A DNA stretch of 64,000 bases, from assembly GCA_963828445.1 (NCBI GenBank), contig CAWHFP010000001.1:372001-436000 (forward strand). The letters are read 5' to 3'. Position numbers and translations under genes: made by a program. This stretch comes from Bog-532 sp963828445. GTDB taxonomy: Bacteria > Actinomycetota > Actinomycetes > Streptosporangiales > Streptosporangiaceae. The notes under the pieces are model-generated. The model made no database searches, was not told the origin of the DNA, and saw nothing but the letters and a program-made list of their open reading frames with translations. Within the stretch, counting starts at the first letter, position 1, and each line of letters opens with the position of its first letter. This document shows positions 51,256-58,884 of this stretch, piece by piece.

Positions 51256-52593
51256 TTAAGAGACCACGACGGCCCGGCGCGGGAATTCGACGGTGACGGT
51301 CAGCCCGCCGCCGTTGGTGTCGGACAGCGTGGCGGTACCACTGTTGGCCGCGGCCAGCCGGTCCACGATGGCCAGTCCCAGCCCGGTCCCGCCGCCACCG
51401 GTGACGAACCGATGAAAGGCGGCATGCCGCTGCTGGGCGCTCATGCCAGGCCCGTCGTCGCACACCACGATCTGGGCCACGGAGCCCGCGACCTGGGTCG
51501 TGACGGTGATGGTGCCACCGGAGGTCAACGCGTCCAGCGCGTTGGCCAGCAGGTTGTCCAGCACCTGCTCCAGGTGATCCTCGCCCAGCCAGGCCGGCAC
51601 CGGCCCGCTGCCGGCCGCGGTCAGGGTGACGCCCCGCTCGTCAGCGGCGGGCTGCCAGGTGTAGACCCGGTCCCGGGCGATCTCGGTCACATCCACCTGC
51701 CGGGCCTGGACCGTGTTGTTTTCGGCCCGGGCCACCGCGAGCAGCCCGTTGGTCATCCGGGCCAGCCGGGCGATCTCCTCCTGCGCCCCGGCCAGTTCGG
51801 TGGCGGTGTCCTCGTCGGCGTCCTGGGCCAGCAGGTCCAGTCGCAGCCGAAGCGCGGCCAGCGGGGTCCGCACCTGGTGAGAAACGTCCGCCATCAGCGC
51901 CCGGTTACCCCGGACCAGCGACTCGATCCGGGCCGCCATGGCGTCGAACGCGGCCGACAGGTTCTGCGCCTCGGGCGGTCCCGTCCTGACGTGGGTCCGG
52001 GTGCCCAGGTCTCCCTCACCGAGCCGGCGCGCCGCCGCCGCCAGCGTGGTGATCGGGCCGCTGAGCCAGCGGGCCAGGCCGACGGCCACCAGTGCCGCGG
52101 CGACCAGGCCGGCCGCCGCGACCATGCTGATCAGCGACCACAACACCATCACCCGGTGGTCGAGGCCGGCCGTGGACCTGGACAGCACCACCGTGCCAAC
52201 CGAGCCTGACCCGCCGTCCGGGACCACGGGGGCCAGCACGACCAGGCGGTCTCCCGACGGATAGGCGGCCTGGCTGCGGATCGGGGGCCGGACCGAGTGC
52301 CGGAAGGCTGGCTGGGCGCTGGTACTGGCGACCAGCCGGCCCGCCGAGTTGTAGACCGCCAGCCGATCACCCTGACGGCCCATCTCATGGATGGACCGGC
52401 TCAAAGCGGTCCCGTGGGCGTGATCGTCGAGACGCTCTTCGGCCACATTGGCCACCGTGGTCGCCGCGGTGGCCGTGCTGGCCTGGAAGTCCCGGCGGTC
52501 CTGCGCCGATACCAGCAGGCCCAGCGGGATTACGACCACCGCCAGCAGGCCGACGATCAGGGCCAGCGTGGCCAGGGCGATGCGCCGGGCCAC
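51256..52593 (-). CDS. Two-component sensor histidine kinase
   Basis: A 445-residue kinase. GTG 52593 overlaps the response-regulator stop by one base (TAGTG). Helix 1 (LATLALIVGLLAVVVIPLGL) and helix 2 (WSLISMVAAAGLVAAALVAV) flank a ~130-residue extracytoplasmic sensor. A HAMP domain follows (LARWLSGPITTLAAAARRLG), then the H-box DVSHQVRTPLAALRLRLD, N-box (EQVLDNLLANALDAL), G1 (CDDGPGM) and G2 (GGGGTGLGLAIVDRL). It probably senses an envelope or redox signal and controls the downstream ferric-reductase cluster, with which it is co-directional. Confidence 0.87.
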   Translation of the reverse strand: MARRIALATLALIVGLLAVVVIPLGLLVSAQDRRDFQASTATAATTVANVAEERLDDHAHGTALSRSIHEMGRQGDRLAVYNSAGRLVASTSAQPAFRHSVRPPIRSQAAYPSGDRLVVLAPVVPDGGSGSVGTVVLSRSTAGLDHRVMVLWSLISMVAAAGLVAAALVAVGLARWLSGPITTLAAAARRLGEGDLGTRTHVRTGPPEAQNLSAAFDAMAARIESLVRGNRALMADVSHQVRTPLAALRLRLDLLAQDADEDTATELAGAQEEIARLARMTNGLLAVARAENNTVQARQVDVTEIARDRVYTWQPAADERGVTLTAAGSGPVPAWLGEDHLEQVLDNLLANALDALTSGGTITVTTQVAGSVAQIVVCDDGPGMSAQQRHAAFHRFVTGGGGTGLGLAIVDRLAAANSGTATLSDTNGGGLTVTVEFPRRAVVVS

Positions 52594-53285
52594 TACACGT
52601 CGCCGAGCCGGAAGCCCCGGCCGTACACGGTTTCGATCAGGCCTGGCACGCCGAGCTTGCGCCGCAGCGAGGTCATGTGCACGTCCAGCACCTTGGTCGG
52701 CCCGTACCAGTTGGCGTCCCAGGCCGTCTCCAGGATGTCCTGCCGGGATTGGGCCCGGCCCGGGTCGGTGGCCAGGCACTCCAGGATGTCGAATTCCTTC
52801 GGGGTGAGCGCCACTTCCGCCCCGTTGACCAGCACCCGGCGGGCCCGCAGGTCCACCGTGAGCGGGCCGTGCCGGATCACGTCGCCCTCGGGGTGGATGC
52901 GGCGCAGCACGGCCCGGATCCGGGCCAGCAGCTCGTTCACTCCGAACGGCTTGACCAGGTAGTCGTCGGCGCCCGCGTCCAGCGCGCTGACCCGGTCCGA
53001 CTCCTCGCCGAAGGCGGTGACCACGATGATCGCCGCCTGCGATCGCTGCCGGAGCTGCCGGCAGACCTGCACCCCATCGGTGTCGGGCAGCCCGAGGTCG
53101 AGCAAGATCACATCCGGGTGGCCGCGGTTCAGGGCCGCGCCGCCGGTGGCGACCTGATCGACGGCGTAGCCGCCCCGGGTCAGCACCCGGACCAGCTGGG
53201 CCGCTACTCCGGCATCGTCCTCGACCACCAGTACCTTGGTGGTGCCGGGTTCGGCGCCGGGGCGGGTGCCAGCAGGGACGGTCAT
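52593..53285 (-). CDS. OmpR-family response regulator
   Basis: A 230-residue response regulator starting at 53285. The receiver has VLVVEDDAG, the phosphoacceptor Asp in VILLDLGLPDTDGVQ, the Thr in VVTAFG and Lys in VKPFG. The winged helix ends with LDVHMTSLRRKLGVPGLIET VYGRGFRL. It heads the unit with the kinase and electron-transfer genes. A TACA/TGTA-type dyad (53305-53321) lies 20 bases upstream of its start, in the position of a repressor site, so BlaI or a relative may control expression in addition to autoregulation. Confidence 0.88.
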   Translation of the reverse strand: MTVPAGTRPGAEPGTTKVLVVEDDAGVAAQLVRVLTRGGYAVDQVATGGAALNRGHPDVILLDLGLPDTDGVQVCRQLRQRSQAAIIVVTAFGEESDRVSALDAGADDYLVKPFGVNELLARIRAVLRRIHPEGDVIRHGPLTVDLRARRVLVNGAEVALTPKEFDILECLATDPGRAQSRQDILETAWDANWYGPTKVLDVHMTSLRRKLGVPGLIETVYGRGFRLGDV

Positions 53286-53304
53286 ACGCTCAAAGATAGT
53301 TGAA

Positions 53305-53321
53305 ACTACAGAGTTTGTAGT
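53305..53321. promoter_or_regulatory. BlaI-like dyad upstream of the response regulator
   Basis: ACTACA-GAGTT-TGTAGT is a perfect 6-bp dyad 20 bases upstream of the regulator start, in an A/T-rich promoter-like stretch (53286-53328). The half-sites match those of the BlaI operator at 42228-42263 (CTACA/TGTAG), with a five- rather than four-base spacer. Confidence 0.5.
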
Positions 53322-53367
53322 AATTAAACCCGTGATCCGGCGGGCGCCCGGCCCCGGCCGGCCTGGG

Positions 53368-54099
53368 CTAGCGGTTGAGGCGGCGCCAGAGCGGGCGCGG
53401 GACCAGCCGCATGGCCGTGGCCAGCAGCTTCAGCGGCCGCGGCACCCAGACCAGGGGGCGCCCGTCGCCGAGCGCGGCGGCCACGGCCAGGCCGACGGCA
53501 GCCGGGGTGGTGGCCAGTGGGGCCGGGCTCATCCCCGCGGTCATACGGCCGGTGACGAACCCGGGCCGGACCAGCAGGACCCGCACCCCGCAGCCGCTCA
53601 GGGCGTCGGCCAGGCCGCGGGCGAACGCGTCCAGGCCGGCCTTGGCCGCCCCGTAGACCAGGTTGGCCCGGCGGGGCCGGACCGCGGCGACCGACGACAG
53701 CACCACGATCGTGCCGTGCCCCTGGGCCCGCAGCTGGTTTGCGCAGGCCAGCAGGGTGGTCACGTGACCGGTGAGGTTGGTGCCGATCAGCGTGGCGGCC
53801 CGGCCGGGGTCCTGGTCCAGTTCCGGCTGTGGGATCAGCACCCCGGCCGCGGAGATGACCAGGTCCACCGGTCCCCCGCTGAACACGTCCTTCACCAACG
53901 CCTCGTGGGCGCCGAACGTCAGCGCGTCGTAGGGCACCGCCCGCACCTGGTACGGCAGCGAGGTCCCGGCCCGGGCCAGCCCGTCCAGGTCCCGCCCGGC
54001 CAGCAGCACCTCGGTATCGGCCGGCCAGGCCAGCGCGGCCAGGATGGCCAGGCCGATCTCGCTGGTGCCGCCGAGCAGCAGCACCCGTCTCGTCAGCAC
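53368..54099 (-). CDS. dprE2: Decaprenylphosphoryl-2-keto-erythro-pentose reductase
   Basis: A 243-residue SDR. LLLGGTSEIGLAILAALA is the cofactor motif, NLTGHVTTLLA and VVLSSVAAVRPRRANLVYGA AKAGLD hold the catalytic Ser, Tyr and Lys (YxxxK intact). The C-terminal basic helix (PRPLKLLATAMRLVPRPLWR) is typical of DprE2. It reduces the keto intermediate made by DprE1 to decaprenylphosphoryl arabinose, the donor for cell-wall arabinan. It follows dprE1 in the same direction, separated by a short run of tandem repeats that also contains its GTG start (54099). Confidence 0.85.
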   Translation of the reverse strand: MLTRRVLLLGGTSEIGLAILAALAWPADTEVLLAGRDLDGLARAGTSLPYQVRAVPYDALTFGAHEALVKDVFSGGPVDLVISAAGVLIPQPELDQDPGRAATLIGTNLTGHVTTLLACANQLRAQGHGTIVVLSSVAAVRPRRANLVYGAAKAGLDAFARGLADALSGCGVRVLLVRPGFVTGRMTAGMSPAPLATTPAAVGLAVAAALGDGRPLVWVPRPLKLLATAMRLVPRPLWRRLNR

Positions 54100-54146
54100 G
54101 GTGTTGATAGCACGGTGTTGGTCAGCACGGTGTTATTCAGCACAGG
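54091..54146. repeat. Three imperfect copies of an AGCACGGTGTT repeat between dprE1 and dprE2
   Basis: CAGCACGGTGTTG (54094-54106), AGCACGGTGTTG (54109-54120) and CAGCACGGTGTTA (54123-54135), with a partial fourth copy (CAGCAC, 54138-54143), lie in tandem. On the coding strand each unit gives ACCGTGCT, so several GTG codons are created near the dprE2 start. The array bridges the 37-base gap between the genes and could vary in length. Confidence 0.6.
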
Positions 54147-55480
54147 CCCAGCCGCCGTCCCAGGTCGGAGCAGAACACCCCGCGCGGGTCCAGCTGCTCC
54201 CGGGCCGCCCGCCACGGGCCGAGCGAACGGTACATGGCCGCGAACGTGTCCGGCCGCAGCCGGGCATCCTTGGCCAGGTAGATCCGGCCGCCGAGCTCGG
54301 CCACCCGCCGGTCCAGATGGTCGAGCACGACCCGCAGCCCCCGGTTCCCGGCCGGGAAGTCCACCGCCAGCGACCAGCCGGGGCCGGGGAAGGAAAGGTA
54401 GTTGCCGCTGGCCGGGCCGAAGCGCTTGAGCGTGCCCAGGAACGGCGCGGCGTGGTGCCGGCGCAGGGTGGTCAGCACCTCGGCGATGAGCGGGCTGGCG
54501 TCGGCCGGGACCACGAACTGGTACTGCAGGAACCCGCGCGGGCCCAGGGCCCGGTTCCACTGCGTCACCGCGTCCAGGCGGTGGAAGTACCGGTGCAGCG
54601 GGACCAGTCCGGCGAGTTCGGCGGGGGCGGTGCGGTACCAGATGCCGTTGAACGCGCGGGCGGTGGCCGGGGTGAACGGGCAGAACGGCAGGGCCGGGGC
54701 CTTGAGCACGCGACCCGGCCGGTAGGCCAGGCCGTCGGTGTCAGCGGGACCGGGGCCAGTCAGGTGGTCACCGGTGTCGAGGACGCCGCGGCCGAGGGTC
54801 CGGCCGCCGCCCGAGGGATCGATCCAGGCCACCGCGTACCGGCTGGTGGCCGCGTCCATCGCGGCCACCAGCGCGTCCAGGTCGGGCAGCCGGGTGGAGG
54901 TGACCTGCAGGGCGGTGCCGCTGATCGGCAGCAGGCGCAGCGTGACCCCGAGGATCACCCCGGTCAGTCCCATCCCCCCGACGGTGGCGCGGAACGCCCC
55001 GGGTTCCCCGGCGGGGGTGATGAGGTGCCGTTTGCCTTCGCCGTCGAGCAGGTCGATCTCGTCGATCCAGGCCGAGATGGACCCGTCGATGTGCTGGTTC
55101 TTGCCGTGTACGTCGGCCGCCACGGCACCGCCCACGGTCAGGTGCCGGGTGCCGGGCAGCACCGGGGGCAGCAGCCCGTGCGGGACCACCCGCTCCAGCA
55201 GTTCGGTGAACGTGGTGGAGGCGCTGACCTGGGCCGTGGCCGCCGCCGGGTCCACTTCGACCGCGGGCGCGGTCACCGGGTGCAGGATGTAGCCGCCGGC
55301 GTTCTGGGCGGCGTCGCCGTAGCTGCGGCCCGCGCCGCGGGCCAGCAGGCCCCGGGCGGGCTGGGCCGCGATGATCTCCTGCAGCTGGGTCACGTCCCCG
55401 GGGGCGGTGACGAAGGCCCGGCTCGGTGCGGTCCGCCCCCACCCGGTCAGCACCTGATCGGCTCCGTCCAGTCTGGTCAT
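54137..55480 (-). CDS. dprE1: Decaprenylphosphoryl-ribose oxidase (FAD)
   Basis: A 447-residue VAO-type flavoprotein starting at ATG 55480, overlapping the UbiA stop. FAD-binding regions: LLARGAGRSYGDAAQNAGG and HLTVGGAVAADVHGKNQH. Family blocks such as FCPFTPATARAFNGIWYRTA, RYFHRLDAVTQWNRALGPRG FLQYQFVVP and GPGWSLAVDFPAGNRGL are present. It oxidises decaprenylphosphoryl ribose at C2. The residue matching Cys387 of the M. tuberculosis enzyme (target of benzothiazinones) is Ala here (codon 54365-54367). Start, order and neighbours match the mycobacterial arabinan-precursor genes. Confidence 0.88.
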   Translation of the reverse strand: MTRLDGADQVLTGWGRTAPSRAFVTAPGDVTQLQEIIAAQPARGLLARGAGRSYGDAAQNAGGYILHPVTAPAVEVDPAAATAQVSASTTFTELLERVVPHGLLPPVLPGTRHLTVGGAVAADVHGKNQHIDGSISAWIDEIDLLDGEGKRHLITPAGEPGAFRATVGGMGLTGVILGVTLRLLPISGTALQVTSTRLPDLDALVAAMDAATSRYAVAWIDPSGGGRTLGRGVLDTGDHLTGPGPADTDGLAYRPGRVLKAPALPFCPFTPATARAFNGIWYRTAPAELAGLVPLHRYFHRLDAVTQWNRALGPRGFLQYQFVVPADASPLIAEVLTTLRRHHAAPFLGTLKRFGPASGNYLSFPGPGWSLAVDFPAGNRGLRVVLDHLDRRVAELGGRIYLAKDARLRPDTFAAMYRSLGPWRAAREQLDPRGVFCSDLGRRLGLC

Positions 55481-56412
55481 CCGAGCAACCCCGCGCAGAA
55501 CGTCAGCAGCCAGATCATTTCGAAGGTCACCATGCTCGGGTCCCGGGTCAGCAGATCTTCCACGGACCGGGTGGTCGGCTGGGCGGTGAGCCGGTCGAAC
55601 CGGGCCAGGGCCAGGCTCAGCGGCGCCGCGCTGACCAGGTGCCAGCCGCACAGCCAGGCGCCGTGTTCCCCGGCCGCCCACAGCAGATAGGTGACGATCA
55701 TGGCCGTGGCGATGAGCCGCTGGGCCCGCCGCAGGGCGGCGGGCCGGTACCTGCGCATGGCGGGCCGGTGCCGGGCGGCCGCGGCGCCGAGCGCGGTCAG
55801 CTCGGTGAACCGTTTGGCCGTGGCCACCAGCAACGCGCCCAGGCTGCACACCAGCAGGAACCACACCGACGGGACCACGTGGGTGGCGGCGGCGCCGCCC
55901 AGCACCCGGAGCATGAACCCGGAGGCCACGAAGACCAGCTCCAGCACGGGTACGTGCTTGAGCACCAGGCAGTACAGCAGGGAGAGGGCCAGGTAGCCGG
56001 CGATGATGAGGGCCAGCAGCGGTATCCGGAACACGGGCCCGGCCGCCACGGCCAGGGCCGCGCACCCCGCGGCGACCAGCACCGCGTGGGAACCACGGAT
56101 CTGGCCGGCCGCGATCGGGCGGTGCCGCTTGACCGGATGCGCGCGGTCCCGGTCCGCGTCCAGGACGTCGTTGATCAGGTACACGGCCACCGAGGCGGCG
56201 GTGAACGCGACCGCCGCCACCAGCGCGTAGGCGGGCCCGTCGTCGCGGCCGAGCGAGTCGCCGGCCAGCGGGGCCGCGAACACCAGCAGGTTCTTGGGCC
56301 ACTGGCGCGGGCGGGCGGCTTGCAGCAGGGCCAGCGGCCAGCCCAGCCAGCGGGCCAGCCAGGCCTGCTGCCAGCCCGGCCGGACGCGGGCCGGGGAGAG
56401 CGGCGCGGTCAC
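55477..56412 (-). CDS. ubiA: Decaprenyl-phosphate phosphoribosyltransferase (UbiA family)
   Basis: A 311-residue UbiA-fold prenyltransferase starting at GTG 56412 (GTGA overlap with the upstream gene). The first Asp motif NDVLDADRDRAHPVKRHRPI (NDxxDxxxDxxH) and a second conserved region (RVLGGAAATHV, SVWFLLVCSLGALLVATAKR) are present, with about nine helices. By homology and neighbours (dprE1, dprE2) it transfers phosphoribose from PRPP to decaprenyl phosphate, the first step to the arabinan donor, rather than acting in quinone synthesis. Confidence 0.87.
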   Translation of the reverse strand: MTAPLSPARVRPGWQQAWLARWLGWPLALLQAARPRQWPKNLLVFAAPLAGDSLGRDDGPAYALVAAVAFTAASVAVYLINDVLDADRDRAHPVKRHRPIAAGQIRGSHAVLVAAGCAALAVAAGPVFRIPLLALIIAGYLALSLLYCLVLKHVPVLELVFVASGFMLRVLGGAAATHVVPSVWFLLVCSLGALLVATAKRFTELTALGAAAARHRPAMRRYRPAALRRAQRLIATAMIVTYLLWAAGEHGAWLCGWHLVSAAPLSLALARFDRLTAQPTTRSVEDLLTRDPSMVTFEMIWLLTFCAGLLG

Positions 56413-57629
56413 CGGGCGAAGACCGCGGTGAAGTCGCGGCTGTTGACGGAGTAGTACCGGTTCGCGGGTTCCTGCTGGGTCGGCAGCAGGTTCACCGGCG
56501 TGGGGTCGGCCGTGCTCGGGGCCGGCCGGTAGTACATGTAGGACATCCAGGCCGGGTTGATGTCCAGCTCCATCGCCCGGACCGCCCCGGCCCGCTGCAG
56601 CAGCCCGGCCAGGGTCCGCACCGACAGCGCCGGGCCGTAGGCGAAGACCAGCCGGCCGTCCCGGGTGACGCCGAGGCCGGACCGCCAGACGTAGTAACCG
56701 CCACCGAGGGTGGCGCCCCACTGGCTCTGCACGTTCTGGTCCACCGCGGCGGGGATCGCGCCCTGGTCGACGATCAGCCGCAGGTTCTGCCGGACCCCCA
56801 CCACCTGTGCGGTCATCCGCACGTCCCGGCCCCAGGCCCCGACGGCCACGTGGCCGTCGCGGTAGTAGACCATCGACGCGGCGCCCGCGGTGAGCGTGCC
56901 CCGGGTGACGCCGTTCAGGTAGAAGCCCCCGCCGGCCTGATTGATCTTGAAGCCGCCGTTGAACGTGGCCAGCAGGCCCTGGCGGGAGCCGGACGGCAGG
57001 TACGGGGCGTAGCCCCAGTGGCCGGGGCCGGGGTCTTCGCTGCCCGGCCGCAGCTCGAAGCGGAGCAGCCGGGGGTCCATGGAGGCCAGGCCGGCCACGT
57101 ACGAGGTGTGCACCCGGTCCGGCCGCAGGTAGGTGCCGTAGATGGCGGGCACGCCGTGCACGCTGGCCACCACCCGCCACTGGCCTTCGCCGGGCAGCGG
57201 GGCCCCGGCCGGGGAGGCGAGCCGGGCCGGGACATCCGTGGTCACCGGATTGGTGGACGCCCCGGCCCGGGGCTTGGTGCCGGGGCAGGCCGCACTCGCC
57301 GGGCCAGCCGGAGCGGTCAGCGAGAACTGCGGCTTGCCCCCGACCTTGGGCGGGTTGTAGGAGATCCATTCGCCGAACGTCACGACCGGGCCCAGGTAGT
57401 GGTCGCGGGCCCACTCGGCCAGCCGGGCCGACGTGCCGGTGTTACCGGGGGCGATCAGAGCCTGGCCGACCGAGAACGCCACCCAGCCGAGCAGCAGAGC
57501 CAGACCCGCGGCCACCGCCTGAACGCTCCGGTGACGCCAGAACCGCCGCAGCCGCCCTGGCCCGCGACGGCGGCGGCCGCTAGAGAAACGCTGCTGCTGG
57601 CGATGACCTCGTCGGGTGGTCGCCGTCAC
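56409..57629 (-). CDS. Membrane-anchored phosphodiester glycosidase (NAGPA/DUF2233) family protein
   Basis: I chose GTG 57629, overlapping the stop of a tiny upstream frame; the same frame is open to 57701. After a basic N-terminus one helix (SVQAVAAGLALLLGWVAFSV) anchors it. The outer region ends in a NAGPA-type domain: LLATFNGGFKINQAGGGFYL, YRDGHVAVGAWGRDVRMTAQ, RQNLRLIVDQG, VTRDGRLVFAYGPALSVRTL and AVRAMELDINPAWMSY. Relatives cleave GlcNAc-phosphodiesters; members occur beside actinobacterial cell-wall genes. GTGA coupling with ubiA suggests a role in processing arabinogalactan or teichoic acid precursors, but the substrate is not known. Confidence 0.8.
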   Translation of the reverse strand: MTATTRRGHRQQQRFSSGRRRRGPGRLRRFWRHRSVQAVAAGLALLLGWVAFSVGQALIAPGNTGTSARLAEWARDHYLGPVVTFGEWISYNPPKVGGKPQFSLTAPAGPASAACPGTKPRAGASTNPVTTDVPARLASPAGAPLPGEGQWRVVASVHGVPAIYGTYLRPDRVHTSYVAGLASMDPRLLRFELRPGSEDPGPGHWGYAPYLPSGSRQGLLATFNGGFKINQAGGGFYLNGVTRGTLTAGAASMVYYRDGHVAVGAWGRDVRMTAQVVGVRQNLRLIVDQGAIPAAVDQNVQSQWGATLGGGYYVWRSGLGVTRDGRLVFAYGPALSVRTLAGLLQRAGAVRAMELDINPAWMSYMYYRPAPSTADPTPVNLLPTQQEPANRYYSVNSRDFTAVFAR

Positions 57630-57658
57630 GGGGCCGGGGTGTTCTGCGGTTGCGTCAT
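57626..57658 (-). CDS. Possible 10-residue leader peptide MTQPQNTPAP
   Basis: ATG 57658 opens a 10-codon frame that ends in a TGA overlapping the GTG start of the phosphodiester glycosidase gene (GTGA). A strong GGAGGAGG lies 11 bases upstream of the ATG, and no comparable site precedes the GTG itself. The small frame may couple translation of the large gene, or it may be the true start region disturbed by an indel. Confidence 0.35.
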   Translation of the reverse strand: MTQPQNTPAP

Positions 57659-57766
57659 GCCCGGGCCGTCCTCCTCCAGTCGGTAACTGGCCGGGCCGCA
57701 CCGGTGGGTGGTGCGGCCCGCTGGAGTCCAGCCTGCCGACGGAGGGCCGAGGGACCGGTTCACGGG

Positions 57767-57779
57767 CGGTTCAGAACCG
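57767..57779. promoter_or_regulatory. Inverted repeat CGGTTC-A-GAACCG
   Basis: A perfect 6-1-6 dyad in the 232-base divergent gap between the phosphodiester glycosidase and the dehydrogenase gene. Another half-site (ACCGGTTC, 57754-57761) lies just upstream. The position suits an operator for either gene; the binding protein is unknown. The rest of the gap shows no gene. Confidence 0.4.
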
Positions 57780-57890
57780 GCAAAGATCGGCAGAATCTGG
57801 ATAGGCGGCCGCGGGCCGCTGCCGAAATGGAATGCCGTTCTAGAATGGGTGGGTGCCGCAGTGGGTGTAGCCAGGACGGGAGGGCCATCG

Positions 57891-58871
57891 ATGAAGGCCG
57901 CGCGCTGGGTCGATGTGGGCCGGGTGGTCTGCGAGGAGGTGCCGCGGCCGTCGCCGTCCGGCGGGGAGGTCCTGGTCCGGACCGCCTACACCTCGATCTG
58001 CGGGTCCGACCTGCACAGCGTGTACGGTGGCGCTCCCCCGCCGGGCGTGGCGGCCGGGCATCCCGGGCACGAGAGCGTGGGCGAGGTGGTCGAGTCGCGC
58101 TGCCCCGGCTTCGAACCGGGTGACCGCGTACTGACCGTCCCGCACTTCGTCGACGGGCGCTGCATGGCCGAGTACCAGGCGCTGCCCGGGGCGTTCTGTA
58201 TCCGGCTCCCGGGCCGGGCGCCGCTCAGCCACTTGCTGATGGCCCAGCAGCTCGGCACGGTCATCTACGCCCTGCGTTACCGTCCGCTCGACCTGGTCGG
58301 CCGGGATGTCGCGGTCATCGGCCAGGGGTCGGCGGGTGCGTTCTTCACGTTCCTGCTCAAGCGGGCCGGAGCGGCCCGGGTCCTGGTGTCGGACAAGTCA
58401 CCGGCCCGCCTGGCCTACGCCCGGCAGCTCGGCGCCGACCTGGCCGTGCTGGCCGGCTCGGGGGATGCCAGCGAGAGTGACTTCCGGTCGGCGGTGCTGG
58501 AAGCCACCGGAGGGCGCGGGGCTGACCTGGTGGTGGAGGCGGTCGGCAGCCGGGAGACGTTCCCGCTGAGCCTGGAGCTGGCCGCGGCGCGGGCCACCGT
58601 GCTCTGGTTCGGCCTGCCCGAGGGCACCGGCGACTACCCGTTCTCCTTTCCCGAGTTCTTCCGGAAGTTCCTGACCGCCTACGCGATCTCCGGCACCCAG
58701 GGCGAGCCCGGGTTCGGCTCGTTCCGGTACGCGGTGCGGCTGATCGACGACGGCGCGATCGACGTGACCCCGCTGCTCAGCCATCTGCTGCCCATCGACG
58801 AAGTCGAAAAGGCGTATCAGATCGCGCACGACCGGACCGATGGCGCGCTGAAGGTCTCGGTCAGCTTCTGA
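57891..58871 (+). CDS. Zinc-dependent alcohol dehydrogenase family protein (MDR)
   Basis: A 326-residue protein starting at ATG 57891 after GGGAGGG. Residues include the catalytic-zinc Cys (SICGSDLH, Cys37) and AGHPGHESVGEVV. The four-Cys structural zinc loop of classical alcohol dehydrogenases is absent (the region reads VPHFVDGRCMAEYQAL). The nucleotide-binding motif is VIGQGSAGAFFTFLLK. It oxidises or reduces an alcohol, polyol or similar compound with NAD(P). It is co-directional with a TPP-dependent enzyme 13 bases downstream, suggesting a two-step pathway for a hydroxy or keto acid. Confidence 0.8.
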   Translation: MKAARWVDVGRVVCEEVPRPSPSGGEVLVRTAYTSICGSDLHSVYGGAPPPGVAAGHPGHESVGEVVESRCPGFEPGDRVLTVPHFVDGRCMAEYQALPGAFCIRLPGRAPLSHLLMAQQLGTVIYALRYRPLDLVGRDVAVIGQGSAGAFFTFLLKRAGAARVLVSDKSPARLAYARQLGADLAVLAGSGDASESDFRSAVLEATGGRGADLVVEAVGSRETFPLSLELAAARATVLWFGLPEGTGDYPFSFPEFFRKFLTAYAISGTQGEPGFGSFRYAVRLIDDGAIDVTPLLSHLLPIDEVEKAYQIAHDRTDGALKVSVSF

Positions 58872-58884
58872 CGGGAGAACGACG

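Noticed and set aside
54091..54146. Short repeats considered as a CRISPR array
   Set aside because: Units are 12-15 bases with spacers of 2-4 bases and no cas genes; it is a simple tandem repeat.
57701..57890. Gap checked for a riboswitch or small RNA
   Set aside because: Apart from the CGGTTC/GAACCG dyad no conserved structure or motif was recognised.
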